64,000 bases of DNA from NCBI RefSeq assembly GCF_009928485.1, contig NZ_JAABNP010000007.1, forward strand, positions 124,001 through 188,000. The letters are read 5' to 3'. Below the pieces are notes generated by a model. The model did no database searches. It saw only the letters and a list, made by a program, of their open reading frames with translations, and was not told the DNA's origin. Shown in pieces: positions 1-9,490 of the stretch; position 1 is the stretch's first letter, and each line of letters opens with the position of its first letter. The position numbers and the translations under genes were made by a program. Origin of the DNA: Clostridium sp. C2-6-12. GTDB taxonomy: Bacteria; Bacillota; Clostridia; Clostridiales; Clostridiaceae.

Positions 1-2284
1 CTTTATCAATAGGACTATTACTATAACAGGCCTTGTTAAAAATATCTGTAATAGTTTCAAAACTTACTTTCTTAAATTCTAGAGCCTCATCTATCCTCTT
101 TGCATACTTTAACGGTGTTTCACCAGATTTCATTTTTAGTCCTTGCACTGATAAAGCCTTTAAATAATATTTATACATTTTCATTACACTTTCCTGTGAT
201 GAAAGCTTTTCCAGCCTATAGAAAAATATTCTCCGCTTTATAGTTGAAAAACATAAAATCCAAAGTAACAGAATAGCAAATATTATTATAGCAGCATTAG
301 TAACTGGAACCTTTTGTACCTTAGCACCATTATCTATAGTTTCTGTTGGTAAATCTTCTGAGGAATTATTATTCTTTTGATCTGGCTTAACCTGATTGTT
401 TTCTTCAACCTGTGTTTGTTTTGTTACAGCCTCTTCTTTATTGGAGGTTTCTCTAGGTACATTATTAATACTTTGTGCATATGGAGCTGTTGGCTCAAAA
501 GGAATCCATCCAAAACCTTCAAAATACACTTCCACCCAAGCATGTGCTTCCTTATTTGTAACTTCATAGCTACTTCCTGATACTGGTTTTGAAGGCAAAA
601 TGTAACCTTCCACATATCTTGCAGGAATTCCTAAAGAACGAACAAGTATAGTCATTGCTGATGCATAATATGTACAATATCCTTGCTTAGAATCAAATAA
701 AAAATAATCTACAAAATCACGATTTTCTGGTACATCACCTGGTTCTAGCGTATATACATAGTTTTTTGAAAGATAAGCTTCTATTGCTTTTGCACGGTCA
801 TAGTCATTATCTGCTGATGAAGTTATTTCACCAGCAAGCTTGCTCACTCTTTCTGGGAGTTCTTTTGGCAGCTGAAGATACCTTGCATAAGTATTGTCAG
901 ACATTCCTATTAACTTTTCTATTTCACTTCTTGATAAAGAACCACTTTTATATTTGTTTGAATTTTTAAAAATCAACTCTTCATATCTACTATATAAACC
1001 TCTTCTGCTGTTTCTTAAGAAAGCCTCAATACCTTGATCCTTTTTATTAATATTATATAATTCTGCAGTATATTTAAAATTTTTGCCTAAAAATTTTTCA
1101 TTTGAAATCATACCATATGCATCAACAACTAGATTAAAATTTTCTTTTTCAAAGGTTAAATTATCGACTTTTGATGGTATAAATATTGTCTTTGTTTTTA
1201 AATTTTCATATGTTATATCTATAGATGTTTTATTAGATATATCATCTAATACATTTAATCTGCCTGATATAACTTTCATGCCCTCTGAAAGTTCAATTAG
1301 ATCTTCATTAAAACCATTCAGTTGACTTCTTTCATGCAAGGTAGTCTGCTCTCCCATGGCATTTTCCCATGAAGCTCCAGTATATCTATCCCTAACCGCT
1401 CCTTTTAAATATATATCACCTTCTGAAGAATCTACCTTCATTACAATTGTATCGCTTAAAGATATATTCCCCCCAAGCTTTGTGCTGTCTTTTCCAAACC
1501 CCGTAGAATTTATTGAAAAATACTCAGAATTTCCTACATTAAAATTTGATTTAATATATCTGTCTACAAGTTCTATTTTGGAATCCAACCAGCTCCATTT
1601 CATAGGTTTTTCACTAACTGGCATATAGTAAGCTGAGAAGAATACAATTGCACAGATAGGAACGGAAAATAGCAAAAATATTGCAGTTGATGCCTGTAAA
1701 ACATGACTTTTCCTAGCATTTTTTACATAAATATGTTTAAAATAACATATTATGATAAAGCCTAAAAACACATAAAAAGAGAAATAAATCACAAAATACC
1801 CAATTATCCATTGAGCTGCAAATATACTTACTCCTCCAATTAATAAAATATAGAAGTTAAATTTTTTTATTACAAAAATATATATTGCTAATGAAATAAT
1901 GAGTGTTAAGACTATTAATATATATTTTTGATATTCTCTTCCAAGCAAAGCTCCTCCAGGATTAAATTTCCTAAGCCATGAAAATACCAATACTATCTTG
2001 CCGTAAAGCCCTTTAAACTCTTGAGGATTTATATAATAATAAAAAATACTATCTACTGCTGCGAAAGCTATTAACGCAACAGAAATTTTTATAGCCATCT
2101 TATTTATAAATAAGATGGAATATATAGCTAATACAAAACAGACAAGGAAAAACACATTTTTTGCTGAATAGTCTATCTCCAAAGTTGAAGTAAATGCATA
2201 CACAAAACTAAAGCTCATTGCTGCAGCTATTATAAAGTCTACACTATAATTTATTAAACTGCTTTTATTACTTATTATCCTCAT
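1..2284 (-). CDS. Transglutaminase-like membrane protein (TgpA/DUF3488 type), 3' end outside window
   Basis: The frame stays open from an ATG at 2284 to the left edge, giving about 761 codons with the C-terminus missing. The first ~220 residues form a cluster of hydrophobic helices, followed by a large extracytoplasmic region. That region carries a transglutaminase core: GYCTYYASAM holds the presumed catalytic Cys near residue 537, and EAHAWVEVYF the His near residue 581, followed by GWIPFEPT. A further hydrophobic segment and a cytoplasmic tail (DUF4129-like position) come after it. It begins 5 bp after the DUF58 stop with a GGTGAGG ribosome site. The trio MoxR, DUF58 and transglutaminase is a widespread operon; the precise substrate of these transglutaminases is generally unknown. 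Family call is firm, function is not. Confidence 0.9.
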   Translation of the reverse strand, partial: MRIISNKSSLINYSVDFIIAAAMSFSFVYAFTSTLEIDYSAKNVFFLVCFVLAIYSILFINKMAIKISVALIAFAAVDSIFYYYINPQEFKGLYGKIVLVFSWLRKFNPGGALLGREYQKYILIVLTLIISLAIYIFVIKKFNFYILLIGGVSIFAAQWIIGYFVIYFSFYVFLGFIIICYFKHIYVKNARKSHVLQASTAIFLLFSVPICAIVFFSAYYMPVSEKPMKWSWLDSKIELVDRYIKSNFNVGNSEYFSINSTGFGKDSTKLGGNISLSDTIVMKVDSSEGDIYLKGAVRDRYTGASWENAMGEQTTLHERSQLNGFNEDLIELSEGMKVISGRLNVLDDISNKTSIDITYENLKTKTIFIPSKVDNLTFEKENFNLVVDAYGMISNEKFLGKNFKYTAELYNINKKDQGIEAFLRNSRRGLYSRYEELIFKNSNKYKSGSLSRSEIEKLIGMSDNTYARYLQLPKELPERVSKLAGEITSSADNDYDRAKAIEAYLSKNYVYTLEPGDVPENRDFVDYFLFDSKQGYCTYYASAMTILVRSLGIPARYVEGYILPSKPVSGSSYEVTNKEAHAWVEVYFEGFGWIPFEPTAPYAQSINNVPRETSNKEEAVTKQTQVEENNQVKPDQKNNNSSEDLPTETIDNGAKVQKVPVTNAAIIIFAILLLWILCFSTIKRRIFFYRLEKLSSQESVMKMYKYYLKALSVQGLKMKSGETPLKYAKRIDEALEFKKVSFETITDIFNKACYSNSPIDK

Positions 2285-2289
2285 CTGTC

Positions 2290-3498
2290 TTACCTCACCA
2301 CCTGTCCAAATACAGCCTTTATATTATCACTTATATTAATGTTATATACCTTTATTCCTAACTCTAATAATAAGGACAATATGTGATTACTATCTGTTTC
2401 TTTTTTTCCTAAAATTTCTTTTGTAGATATATGTATTAAACTTATATCATATCCTAAAAGCTTCATCTTATTCACTGTCTCATAAAGTTCAAAATCTAGA
2501 TTTGATGTAGAAATTATAATATTGGAATTACTTATATTTTCATTAGTTTGACTATAGATAATATCCGTAAGTTTTATATTTTGATCAAACTTTACCTTTG
2601 CCAAAATTTCATAGACTTTTTCAAAATCTAAAGAACTTCTGCACTGAATACTAGTGATTTTTTCATCAGCATACACAAGCTTCACATCTACATCATCATG
2701 TATTAGACGTTTTAATACAGCAATTGCTGTTTCAATATGCTTATCTTCAACAATAGCATTATCTTCTTCTGAAAAGCCATTATTTTTTAAATCTATTATA
2801 TATACAGCACTGACAGAAGCATAATTTTCATATTTTTTAACCATTAACTCATTACTCTTGGCTGTAAGTTTCCAATGCACTTTTTTCAAACTATCCCCAT
2901 AGCTATATTTATCTATTTCTTTAATTATTGACGTATCTTCCTGTATTCCTATAAAATTTGATATATCACCAAAGGAATAATTTATATTTAAGGCAAAGCT
3001 ATCAATATGAAGATTTCTTGGATATACATTTATAAGCAAGGGTCTTTTATTTCTGCGAACAAGTTTAAAAATTCCAAGAAAATCTTGAAATTCAATTTCA
3101 CTTATTCCAATCTTAAAACAACCTTTATATTTATATATATATTCAAAGTTAAAATCTCTTTTACCAAAAGGCTGAAGCGCTATGCTTTTCATATCAGACT
3201 GCTTATTAACAGCTGCTCCATTTTCCCAAAATCTTATACTTATATATGGAAGCATAAAAAAACTTCTATTTATTATACGAAGTGAAAAATCTACTCTATC
3301 ACCTTTTATAACAGAATCACTATTTAAGTTTTGTTCATACTTACCTAAAAAGCAACATGTTACCAAATGAACAAATGAAACAACCGGTAGAAGTAAAACC
3401 GTATAGAACAACATATAAGGAACTTTTCCACCATAAGAATATACAAAAATTAAAGCTATTATAAACATAACTGCGTACATAATTCTATTTAACTTCAT
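2290..3498 (-). CDS. DUF58 domain-containing membrane protein
   Basis: A 402-residue protein with two N-terminal hydrophobic segments (about residues 8-24 and 28-50), then a soluble region. The DUF58 signature lies near residues 195-225 (YSYGDSLKKVHWKLTAKS), followed by a von Willebrand A-like fold region containing VYIIDLKNN. The ATG directly abuts the MoxR stop (TAA then ATG), so translation is probably coupled. DUF58 proteins are regular partners of MoxR AAA+ ATPases, which are thought to act as chaperones maturing complexes at the membrane. Here the likely partner is the transglutaminase encoded just downstream. This functional link is inference from operon structure. Confidence 0.9.
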   Translation of the reverse strand: MKLNRIMYAVMFIIALIFVYSYGGKVPYMLFYTVLLLPVVSFVHLVTCCFLGKYEQNLNSDSVIKGDRVDFSLRIINRSFFMLPYISIRFWENGAAVNKQSDMKSIALQPFGKRDFNFEYIYKYKGCFKIGISEIEFQDFLGIFKLVRRNKRPLLINVYPRNLHIDSFALNINYSFGDISNFIGIQEDTSIIKEIDKYSYGDSLKKVHWKLTAKSNELMVKKYENYASVSAVYIIDLKNNGFSEEDNAIVEDKHIETAIAVLKRLIHDDVDVKLVYADEKITSIQCRSSLDFEKVYEILAKVKFDQNIKLTDIIYSQTNENISNSNIIISTSNLDFELYETVNKMKLLGYDISLIHISTKEILGKKETDSNHILSLLLELGIKVYNINISDNIKAVFGQVVR

Positions 3499-4440
3499 TT
3501 ACTTCACCAATGGTACACCCAAACTCTTAATTACTGAATTCAGTACAGCTTCTACTGACAGTTTCTTAAGTTTGGCTTCCTGCTTTAAAATTATTCTGTG
3601 AGAAAGCACTGGTATTATCATTTTAATAATATCATCGGGAATAACATAATTCCTATTATTATAATAGGCCCATGCCTGTGCTGCTCTAAACAGAGCTATA
3701 GATCCTCTTACACTTGCCCCCATCAATATATCAGAATTTATACGAGTTTCTCCTGTAATTTTAACTATATAATCTCTTAAATTTTTGTCCACATGAATTT
3801 CTTTTATTTCCTTTTGCACAGAAATTATTTCGTCACTATCAACTACTGGGTCAATAACCTCTAGCTGATTATTAAACTGAAGCTTTGATAAAATTATACT
3901 TTCTTCTTCTGGTAATGGATATCCTATGGATACTTTCATAAAAAATCTATCGAGCTGAGCTTCTGGCAGTGGATAAGTTCCTAGATATTCAACTGGATTT
4001 TGAGTTGCTAAAACCATAAATGGTTGAGGCACTTTATAGGTTTTTCCATCAACTGAAATCTGATTTTCTTCCATTACCTCAAGTAGACTTGCTTGAGTTT
4101 TAGGAGAGGTTCTGTTTATTTCATCTGCAAGTATTATTTGGCTCATTATTGAACCAGGACGAAATTCAAACTCTCCTGATTTTTGATTATATATTGTAAA
4201 GCCTGTAATATCCGAAGGGAGAATATCTGGAGTAAACTGTATTCTCTTAAAGCTGGCACTTATAGATTTTGCTAATGCTGAAACAAGACTAGTTTTACCA
4301 ACACCAGGTATATCCTCAATAAGCACATGTCCATTACAAACCAATGAGATTACCACTAACTCAACTGTTTCCCTTTTTCCTACTATTACCCTTTCAATGT
4401 TATCAATTATCTTATTTAAAATATCCGAATTATTTTTCAT
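3499..4440 (-). CDS. MoxR-family AAA+ ATPase
   Basis: Start set at the ATG at 4440, preceded by GAGGTGG; an upstream in-frame TTG at 4452 overlaps that ribosome site and is unlikely. The product is 313 residues. Walker A is IPGVGKTS (residues 44-51), Walker B is IILADEINR (102-110), sensor 1 is ATQNPVE (145-151) and the arginine finger region is LDRFFMKV (163-170). These are the standard MoxR features at the usual length. It is the first gene of a three-gene operon with the DUF58 and transglutaminase genes, and probably remodels or activates their complex using ATP. Confidence 0.95.
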   Translation of the reverse strand: MKNNSDILNKIIDNIERVIVGKRETVELVVISLVCNGHVLIEDIPGVGKTSLVSALAKSISASFKRIQFTPDILPSDITGFTIYNQKSGEFEFRPGSIMSQIILADEINRTSPKTQASLLEVMEENQISVDGKTYKVPQPFMVLATQNPVEYLGTYPLPEAQLDRFFMKVSIGYPLPEEESIILSKLQFNNQLEVIDPVVDSDEIISVQKEIKEIHVDKNLRDYIVKITGETRINSDILMGASVRGSIALFRAAQAWAYYNNRNYVIPDDIIKMIIPVLSHRIILKQEAKLKKLSVEAVLNSVIKSLGVPLVK

Positions 4441-4604
4441 TTTCCACCTCAAATTAAGTTTTTTCTCGGTATATTTAACTATTTTAGCATTAAATTTCCA
4501 ACTAAAAACTAAAATTTCAAATTTTAACTTATTAATAATTAATTAAATACCTTAACCAGGCTAAATGTCAATACCGCTTCATTAATTTTTTTATATTGCA
4601 ACAT

Positions 4605-4630
4605 AAAAAAGTCCTTTATAGGACTTTTTT
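4605..4630. terminator. Bidirectional hairpin terminator
   Basis: A perfect 10-bp inverted repeat (AAAAAAGTCC and GGACTTTTTT around TTTATA) gives a U-tract in either direction. It sits in the 310-bp gap between the lactate operon end and the MoxR operon start. The rest of that gap is AT-rich and carries the presumed MoxR operon promoter, which I could not define confidently. Confidence 0.75.
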
Positions 4631-4667
4631 ACTCATAAATATCACTTGCCATTATCTAATTAGAAAA

Positions 4668-4700
4668 GTGTTCCCCCAAAACCTAGTTTTGGGGGAACAC
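4668..4700 (-). terminator. Terminator of the lactate operon
   Basis: Two perfect 15-nt arms (GTGTTCCCCCAAAAC and its complement) around a 3-nt loop, about 50 bp after the lactate dehydrogenase stop. On the minus strand the hairpin is followed by TTTTCTAATT, a short U-tract. Confidence 0.75.
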
Positions 4701-4750
4701 ACTACATATTTCAGAATTTATTTAATTCATTTTCACTAAATTGTATAAAC

Positions 4751-6151
4751 TTATTGGCATACCTTACCTGGATTAAGTATATTTTTATAATCAAAGGCAA
4801 GCTTTATTCCTTTCATTATTCCAAGTATTTCTTCTGACAATGAACTATTTAAATATGGTTTTTTAGCAAAACCTATTCCATGTTCGCCTGACACTTGTCC
4901 GTTTAGTTCCTTAGATTTATCATACATGCATTTCATAACGTCATTTAATTTTTTATTCCAGATTTCTTCTTCAAGCTGATCTCTCAATATATATATATGA
5001 AGATTTCCATCTCCAGCATGTCCAAAGCTCTTTATTCTTATTTCAAATTTATTTTCAAGTTCATGTATAAATTTAACAAATTCAGCAACCTTATTTCTTG
5101 GAACAACTACATCAACTTCATCCATTTCAGTAGTTGATGCCTTTATAGCTTCAAGGAAAGCCTTTCTTGCACTCCATATTGATTCTTGCCTTTCTTCAGT
5201 ATCTGAAATAAATACATCTAGGGCTCCTTCTTCTAGACATATATTAGCTACATTTTCATAATTTCTCTCTACTTCTTCCTTACTATTTCCATCAAAAGTA
5301 AGAAGAAGATAAGCATCTGACGAGTTATCTGGGAACTTCTTTCCAAGGAATTCTTCTGCTGCTACTATAGCAGCTCTTTGCATAAACTCAATTGCAGTTG
5401 GTACAGATTTTGATTTTATTATCTTTGGAACAGTTTCTATTGCTGTTTCAAGATTAGGAAATGGAATCAACAAACTAATAGCTTTTTTAGGTAATGGTAA
5501 TAATCTTAATATTGCTTTTGTTACAATTGCTAAAGTTCCTTCTGAACCAACAATTAAATCTTTTAAACTATAACCAGAACTGTTCTTTACTACTTTTCCT
5601 CCTACTTCCATTATTTCTCCATTTGGAAGAACTAACTCTAACCCTCTTACAAAATCTCTAGTAACTCCATATTTAACAGCTCTCATTCCGCCTGCATTTG
5701 TATTAATGTTTCCTGCTATTGTAGCAGTCTTTTCACCTGGATCTGGCGGATAAAACAAATCATGTTCCTCAACAAAAGACGCTATTTCCATTAGAAGCAC
5801 TCCCGGCTCTACAGTAAGTGTAAGATTTTCTTCATCTAATTCAAGTATTTTATTCATTTTACTTAAATCAATTATTATCCCTCCATGGATTGGAACTGCT
5901 GCTCCAACAAGGCCAGTACCTGAACCTCTAGGTGTTACAGGAATATTATTTTCATAAGCATATTTCATAATTGAAGAAACTTCTTCTGCACTTGTAACCT
6001 GTACTACAATATCAGGCATTTGCTTTACTGTTCCAAGCTCATCATGGCTATAATCTTCATTGATATTTTCACCATGAAAGACCCTTTCTCCATCTCCTAT
6101 CATAGATAATATATTTTCAATATCATTTATATCAACTTTTTTATAGTTCAT
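4751..6151 (-). CDS. lctD: FAD-linked lactate dehydrogenase subunit (LctD/GlcD type)
   Basis: A 466-residue flavoprotein of the FAD_binding_4/FAD-oxidase C family. The N-terminal FAD-binding stretch is [13 protein letters not shown] near residues 73-85. C-terminal motifs are [13 protein letters not shown] and [14 protein letters not shown]. It starts 3 bp after the EtfA stop with an AAGGAGG site. In Acetobacterium woodii the equivalent subunit forms a complex with two Etf subunits that oxidises lactate with NAD+ while consuming reduced ferredoxin (electron confurcation). The immediate etfB-etfA-lctD arrangement and the nearby permease and racemase support the same role here, rather than glycolate oxidation. 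Confidence 0.92.
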   Translation of the reverse strand: MNYKKVDINDIENILSMIGDGERVFHGENINEDYSHDELGTVKQMPDIVVQVTSAEEVSSIMKYAYENNIPVTPRGSGTGLVGAAVPIHGGIIIDLSKMNKILELDEENLTLTVEPGVLLMEIASFVEEHDLFYPPDPGEKTATIAGNINTNAGGMRAVKYGVTRDFVRGLELVLPNGEIMEVGGKVVKNSSGYSLKDLIVGSEGTLAIVTKAILRLLPLPKKAISLLIPFPNLETAIETVPKIIKSKSVPTAIEFMQRAAIVAAEEFLGKKFPDNSSDAYLLLTFDGNSKEEVERNYENVANICLEEGALDVFISDTEERQESIWSARKAFLEAIKASTTEMDEVDVVVPRNKVAEFVKFIHELENKFEIRIKSFGHAGDGNLHIYILRDQLEEEIWNKKLNDVMKCMYDKSKELNGQVSGEHGIGFAKKPYLNSSLSEEILGIMKGIKLAFDYKNILNPGKVCQ

Positions 6152-6154
6152 TGT

Positions 6155-7345
6155 TTATGCCTCCTTTGATAACTTTATTTGTTCTATAAGCTGTGGAATA
6201 ATTTCATATATATCACCAACAATTCCATAGTGGGCCACTTTAAATATAGGTGCCTTTTCATCCATATTAATAGCAAATATATAATCTGAATTATTCATAC
6301 CTGCTGTAAACTGAACAGCACCAGATATTCCACAAGCTATTATAAGTTTTGGTCTTACAGTTCTTCCACTCAAGCCTACCTGTCTTTTTGCATCTGCCCA
6401 GCCTGCTTCAATTAAAGGTCTTGTAACTGCAAGTTCACCATTAAGTAGTTCTGCAAGCTCCTTTATCATAGCCATATCCTTCTCAGATTTTAACGCTCTA
6501 CCTACAGCTACAATCACTTCTGCATCCGAAATACCTATTTCTTTTTCTTTAGGAATAACATTAAGTACTCTAATATTTGAAATTAGTTTGTCTTTACTTA
6601 TGTCGCAAACAGTTATCTTGCCTGTTGCTTCAGGATTTCTTTTTGGCGCAGACATAACCTTATATCTTACGGTTGCAAGCTGTGGTCTATTATTTGGAGT
6701 AACGATTTGTGCCATAATATTACCGCCAAAGGCTGGCCTTATTTGAACTAAATCAGTATTTTCTTTTATATCAAGTATTGTACAATCTGCAGTAAGTCCA
6801 GTTCTAAACCTTGCAGCAACCCTTGGTGCAAGAGATCTTCCTATAGTAGTTGCTCCAACAAGTATTGCAGTTGGCTTAACTTTGTTAATAAAATCTTCGA
6901 AAACTGCAGTATATGGTTCTATTCTAAAATCCTTTAATTCTGGATTATCATATATAAATACTTCATCTACTCCATAATGAAGAAGTTCTTGGCCTTTATC
7001 TTTTATATTTTCTCCCATAAATACACAATAAACTGGATGATTTATCTTTGAAGCAAGTTCTTTTGCTTTTCCAATAAGCTCAAGGGTAACTGGGTGAATT
7101 TCACCTTCCACATGGTCAACATATACAGCTATCCCCTTCCACAAGCTCTTATCTATTTCTATTATTTCTTCTTCTATAAATTCGACTGCACCTGCTGGCC
7201 CTTTTCTAACACAAAGTTTGCACATCTTACATGCAGCATTTATTTCAACTTTCCCTCCAATATTTTCCATAGCGCCAAAGGGACATATTTTAATTAATTC
7301 ATCAATATTAGTTATTTTATCTTGATTTACTATAAGCTTACCCAT
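6155..7345 (-). CDS. lctC: Electron transfer flavoprotein alpha subunit with N-terminal ferredoxin domain
   Basis: A 396-residue EtfA. It is longer than a plain EtfA because residues 1-60 form a ferredoxin-like domain. Cys21 (in CPFGAM) and Cys39, Cys42 and Cys45 (in CKMCKLC) provide four ligands, enough for one [4Fe-4S] cluster. The C-terminal FAD domain contains GLSGRTVRP and CGISGAVQFTAGM. The ferredoxin extension is characteristic of LctC-type EtfA in lactate dehydrogenase complexes of anaerobes, where it is thought to receive electrons from reduced ferredoxin. It lies 14 bp downstream of etfB and 3 bp upstream of lctD. Confidence 0.93.
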   Translation of the reverse strand: MGKLIVNQDKITNIDELIKICPFGAMENIGGKVEINAACKMCKLCVRKGPAGAVEFIEEEIIEIDKSLWKGIAVYVDHVEGEIHPVTLELIGKAKELASKINHPVYCVFMGENIKDKGQELLHYGVDEVFIYDNPELKDFRIEPYTAVFEDFINKVKPTAILVGATTIGRSLAPRVAARFRTGLTADCTILDIKENTDLVQIRPAFGGNIMAQIVTPNNRPQLATVRYKVMSAPKRNPEATGKITVCDISKDKLISNIRVLNVIPKEKEIGISDAEVIVAVGRALKSEKDMAMIKELAELLNGELAVTRPLIEAGWADAKRQVGLSGRTVRPKLIIACGISGAVQFTAGMNNSDYIFAINMDEKAPIFKVAHYGIVGDIYEIIPQLIEQIKLSKEA

Positions 7346-7359
7346 GACAATTCCTCCCC

Positions 7360-8148
7360 TTATATGAACTTTAGATTATTAAGCTTGTCAGCTATTTTTA
7401 CAGTTAATTCAGATGGACTTCCATTCCACATTTCTCTATCTGTATTTACTTCTGGTGGGAATATTCTCTCAACTTGAGTTGGAGATCCATTAAGCCCATA
7501 TCTTTTTTCATTTTGATCTTCAAAATCCTTTAAGCTTATCATTCCAATTTCCTTATCCTGTGTCTCAAGTTTTTTTCTATAAGATGGCAGTCTTGGTTGA
7601 AAGATATCCTTTTCTACTGTTATTAAACATGGAAATTTAACTTCTACGATTTCAATTGTGTCAGGCATGTCCATTTCTACTACTATGGATTTATCTTTAA
7701 CTTCAACTATTTTTATTACATTAGCTATATGAGGAATTCCAAGATATTCAGCCATTTCTGGACCAACCTGAGCTGTATCACCATCTGTTGTCTGCTTTCC
7801 ACAAATAATTAAATCTGTATTCCCCATTCTTCTCACACCTTGAGAAATTGTATAAGAAGTTGCCAAAACATCTGCACCTGCAAATTTTCTATCTGAAAGA
7901 AGCATTCCTTCATGTGCTCCCATTGTAAAGGCTTCTTTAATAACTTCCTTAGCTTGTGGAGGTCCCATACTTATTACTTTTATAGCCCCTCCAAACTGTT
8001 CATTAATCTTCACAGCAGTTTCAAGAGCATATAAATCATAGGGATTCATTTTTGAATCTACTCCGTCTCTTTTTAATACTCCTGTTACTGGATCAACTTC
8101 TACCTTATTTGTTCCTGGTACTTGTTTAATACATATCAATATGTCCAT
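7360..8148 (-). CDS. lctB: Electron transfer flavoprotein beta subunit
   Basis: A 262-residue EtfB starting [17 protein letters not shown], typical of the family. The nucleotide-binding stretch [15 protein letters not shown] lies near residues 115-130. The ATG follows a GAGGG ribosome site. It pairs with the ferredoxin-fused EtfA encoded 14 bp downstream. In bifurcating Etfs the beta subunit carries the flavin that splits or joins electron pairs. The context makes it part of the lactate dehydrogenase complex and not of the butyryl-CoA dehydrogenase one, since no acyl-CoA genes are near. Confidence 0.93.
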   Translation of the reverse strand: MDILICIKQVPGTNKVEVDPVTGVLKRDGVDSKMNPYDLYALETAVKINEQFGGAIKVISMGPPQAKEVIKEAFTMGAHEGMLLSDRKFAGADVLATSYTISQGVRRMGNTDLIICGKQTTDGDTAQVGPEMAEYLGIPHIANVIKIVEVKDKSIVVEMDMPDTIEIVEVKFPCLITVEKDIFQPRLPSYRKKLETQDKEIGMISLKDFEDQNEKRYGLNGSPTQVERIFPPEVNTDREMWNGSPSELTVKIADKLNNLKFI

Positions 8149-8183
8149 ATAATTTCCCTCCTGAATTTATATTAATTACTTAA

Positions 8184-9458
8184 TTATTTAACTACTACAG
8201 AAACTCCATCAGGTATAACTACAACTTTTGCAGCTTCACCCTTTATTTCATAGGCTTTCTTTAATGCTTCTTCTAAAGTAAATTCACATTCCATATGCAT
8301 ATTATTAATTATTTTAGGATCACACATATCTGTTACCATGATTACTTTATTTTTGCTTAATATTCTTGCTAAAATTTGAAATTCCCATTGGTCTGGCTGC
8401 GTTTTATCCTTTGAAACTTGAAGTACTTTATTCAATACCTCAATTGGACTTTTAGCTTCTGCCATATTTCTATAGAAAGATTTTCCTCCATGTCCATCAT
8501 TGCAAGCTGATACCATTATTATTACTGAACCTTCTTTGCAACAGGCTTCAGCTGCTGTCATTCCTTTAACTGATTGATAAATATTTTGATCAAGAGGATA
8601 TCCCCCATTAGAACTGATTACTATATCTCCCTTAACGCTATCAATACTTGAAAGTTCTGTAACAAATTTGCAGCCTTCTTCATGGGCAAATTTACTATGA
8701 CCACTTACGGCATGAATAATCTTTTTATCTTTATCTATAACAACATTTAATATAAATGCTAAATTAGCTTTTTCAGCTGCAAAAAGCATATCCTCATGTA
8801 TAGGATTCTTACTAAGTCTTCCTGTTCTTGCATTGCCACTTCCTATAAATTCTGAATTATGATTCCACATTATAGTACGAGCACTTGCAACTCCTGGAAG
8901 AACACTTTTCCTTCCTCCTGAAAATCCTGCAAAAAAATGTGGTTCAATAAAACCTTCAGATATTAAAAGTTCTGCTTGTGCAGCCAGTTTATTTATCCAT
9001 AATTCACCGCCAGATGGAAGAATTCCTAAGAAAGTCTGATCCTCTTCTTTTTCTGATAAATGATTAATTAAGGTTTCATTATTTACAATTTCTTCACCAA
9101 ATTTATCAAGCATTTCTTCTCTAGTAGTCGGCCTATGAAAACCTGTTGCTATAAGAATCTTTATGTCTATATCTGGGTTCACCTTTCTAATTCTTCTAAG
9201 CACTATTGGAAGAGTTATTTTACTTGGAACAGGTCTTGTATGATCACTTGTTATAATAACCATGTTCTTTTTACCTTTTACTAATTCTTCTAAACTCTCA
9301 CTTTCAATAGGGTTGTCCAATGCTTTTTCAACAATTTCTTCCTGAGTAAGCCCTGGCTTATAATCATGAGCCTTAGATTCAAGCACTGCCTCAAGATTTT
9401 TATCAGAAATATTAGCCTCTAAAAATCTTTTATTATAAGGTATTTTTATTGTTGCCAT
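8184..9458 (-). CDS. larA: Nickel-pincer lactate racemase LarA
   Basis: A 424-residue protein whose key residues fall at exactly the positions described for Lactiplantibacillus plantarum LarA: Asp72 and Arg75 (SDHTRP), His108 (TGFHRP), His174 (EPHFF), Lys184 (GGRKS, the residue that covalently holds the nickel-pincer cofactor) and His200 (WNHN). It interconverts D- and L-lactate, letting a single stereospecific dehydrogenase use both. It sits between the permease and etfB with a GGGGAAG ribosome site. No cofactor synthesis genes (larB, larC, larE) are in this window, so they must lie elsewhere. Confidence 0.95.
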   Translation of the reverse strand: MATIKIPYNKRFLEANISDKNLEAVLESKAHDYKPGLTQEEIVEKALDNPIESESLEELVKGKKNMVIITSDHTRPVPSKITLPIVLRRIRKVNPDIDIKILIATGFHRPTTREEMLDKFGEEIVNNETLINHLSEKEEDQTFLGILPSGGELWINKLAAQAELLISEGFIEPHFFAGFSGGRKSVLPGVASARTIMWNHNSEFIGSGNARTGRLSKNPIHEDMLFAAEKANLAFILNVVIDKDKKIIHAVSGHSKFAHEEGCKFVTELSSIDSVKGDIVISSNGGYPLDQNIYQSVKGMTAAEACCKEGSVIIMVSACNDGHGGKSFYRNMAEAKSPIEVLNKVLQVSKDKTQPDQWEFQILARILSKNKVIMVTDMCDPKIINNMHMECEFTLEEALKKAYEIKGEAAKVVVIPDGVSVVVK

Positions 9459-9490
9459 AATATCTTCCCCTTTTTAACATTTAAATTATT

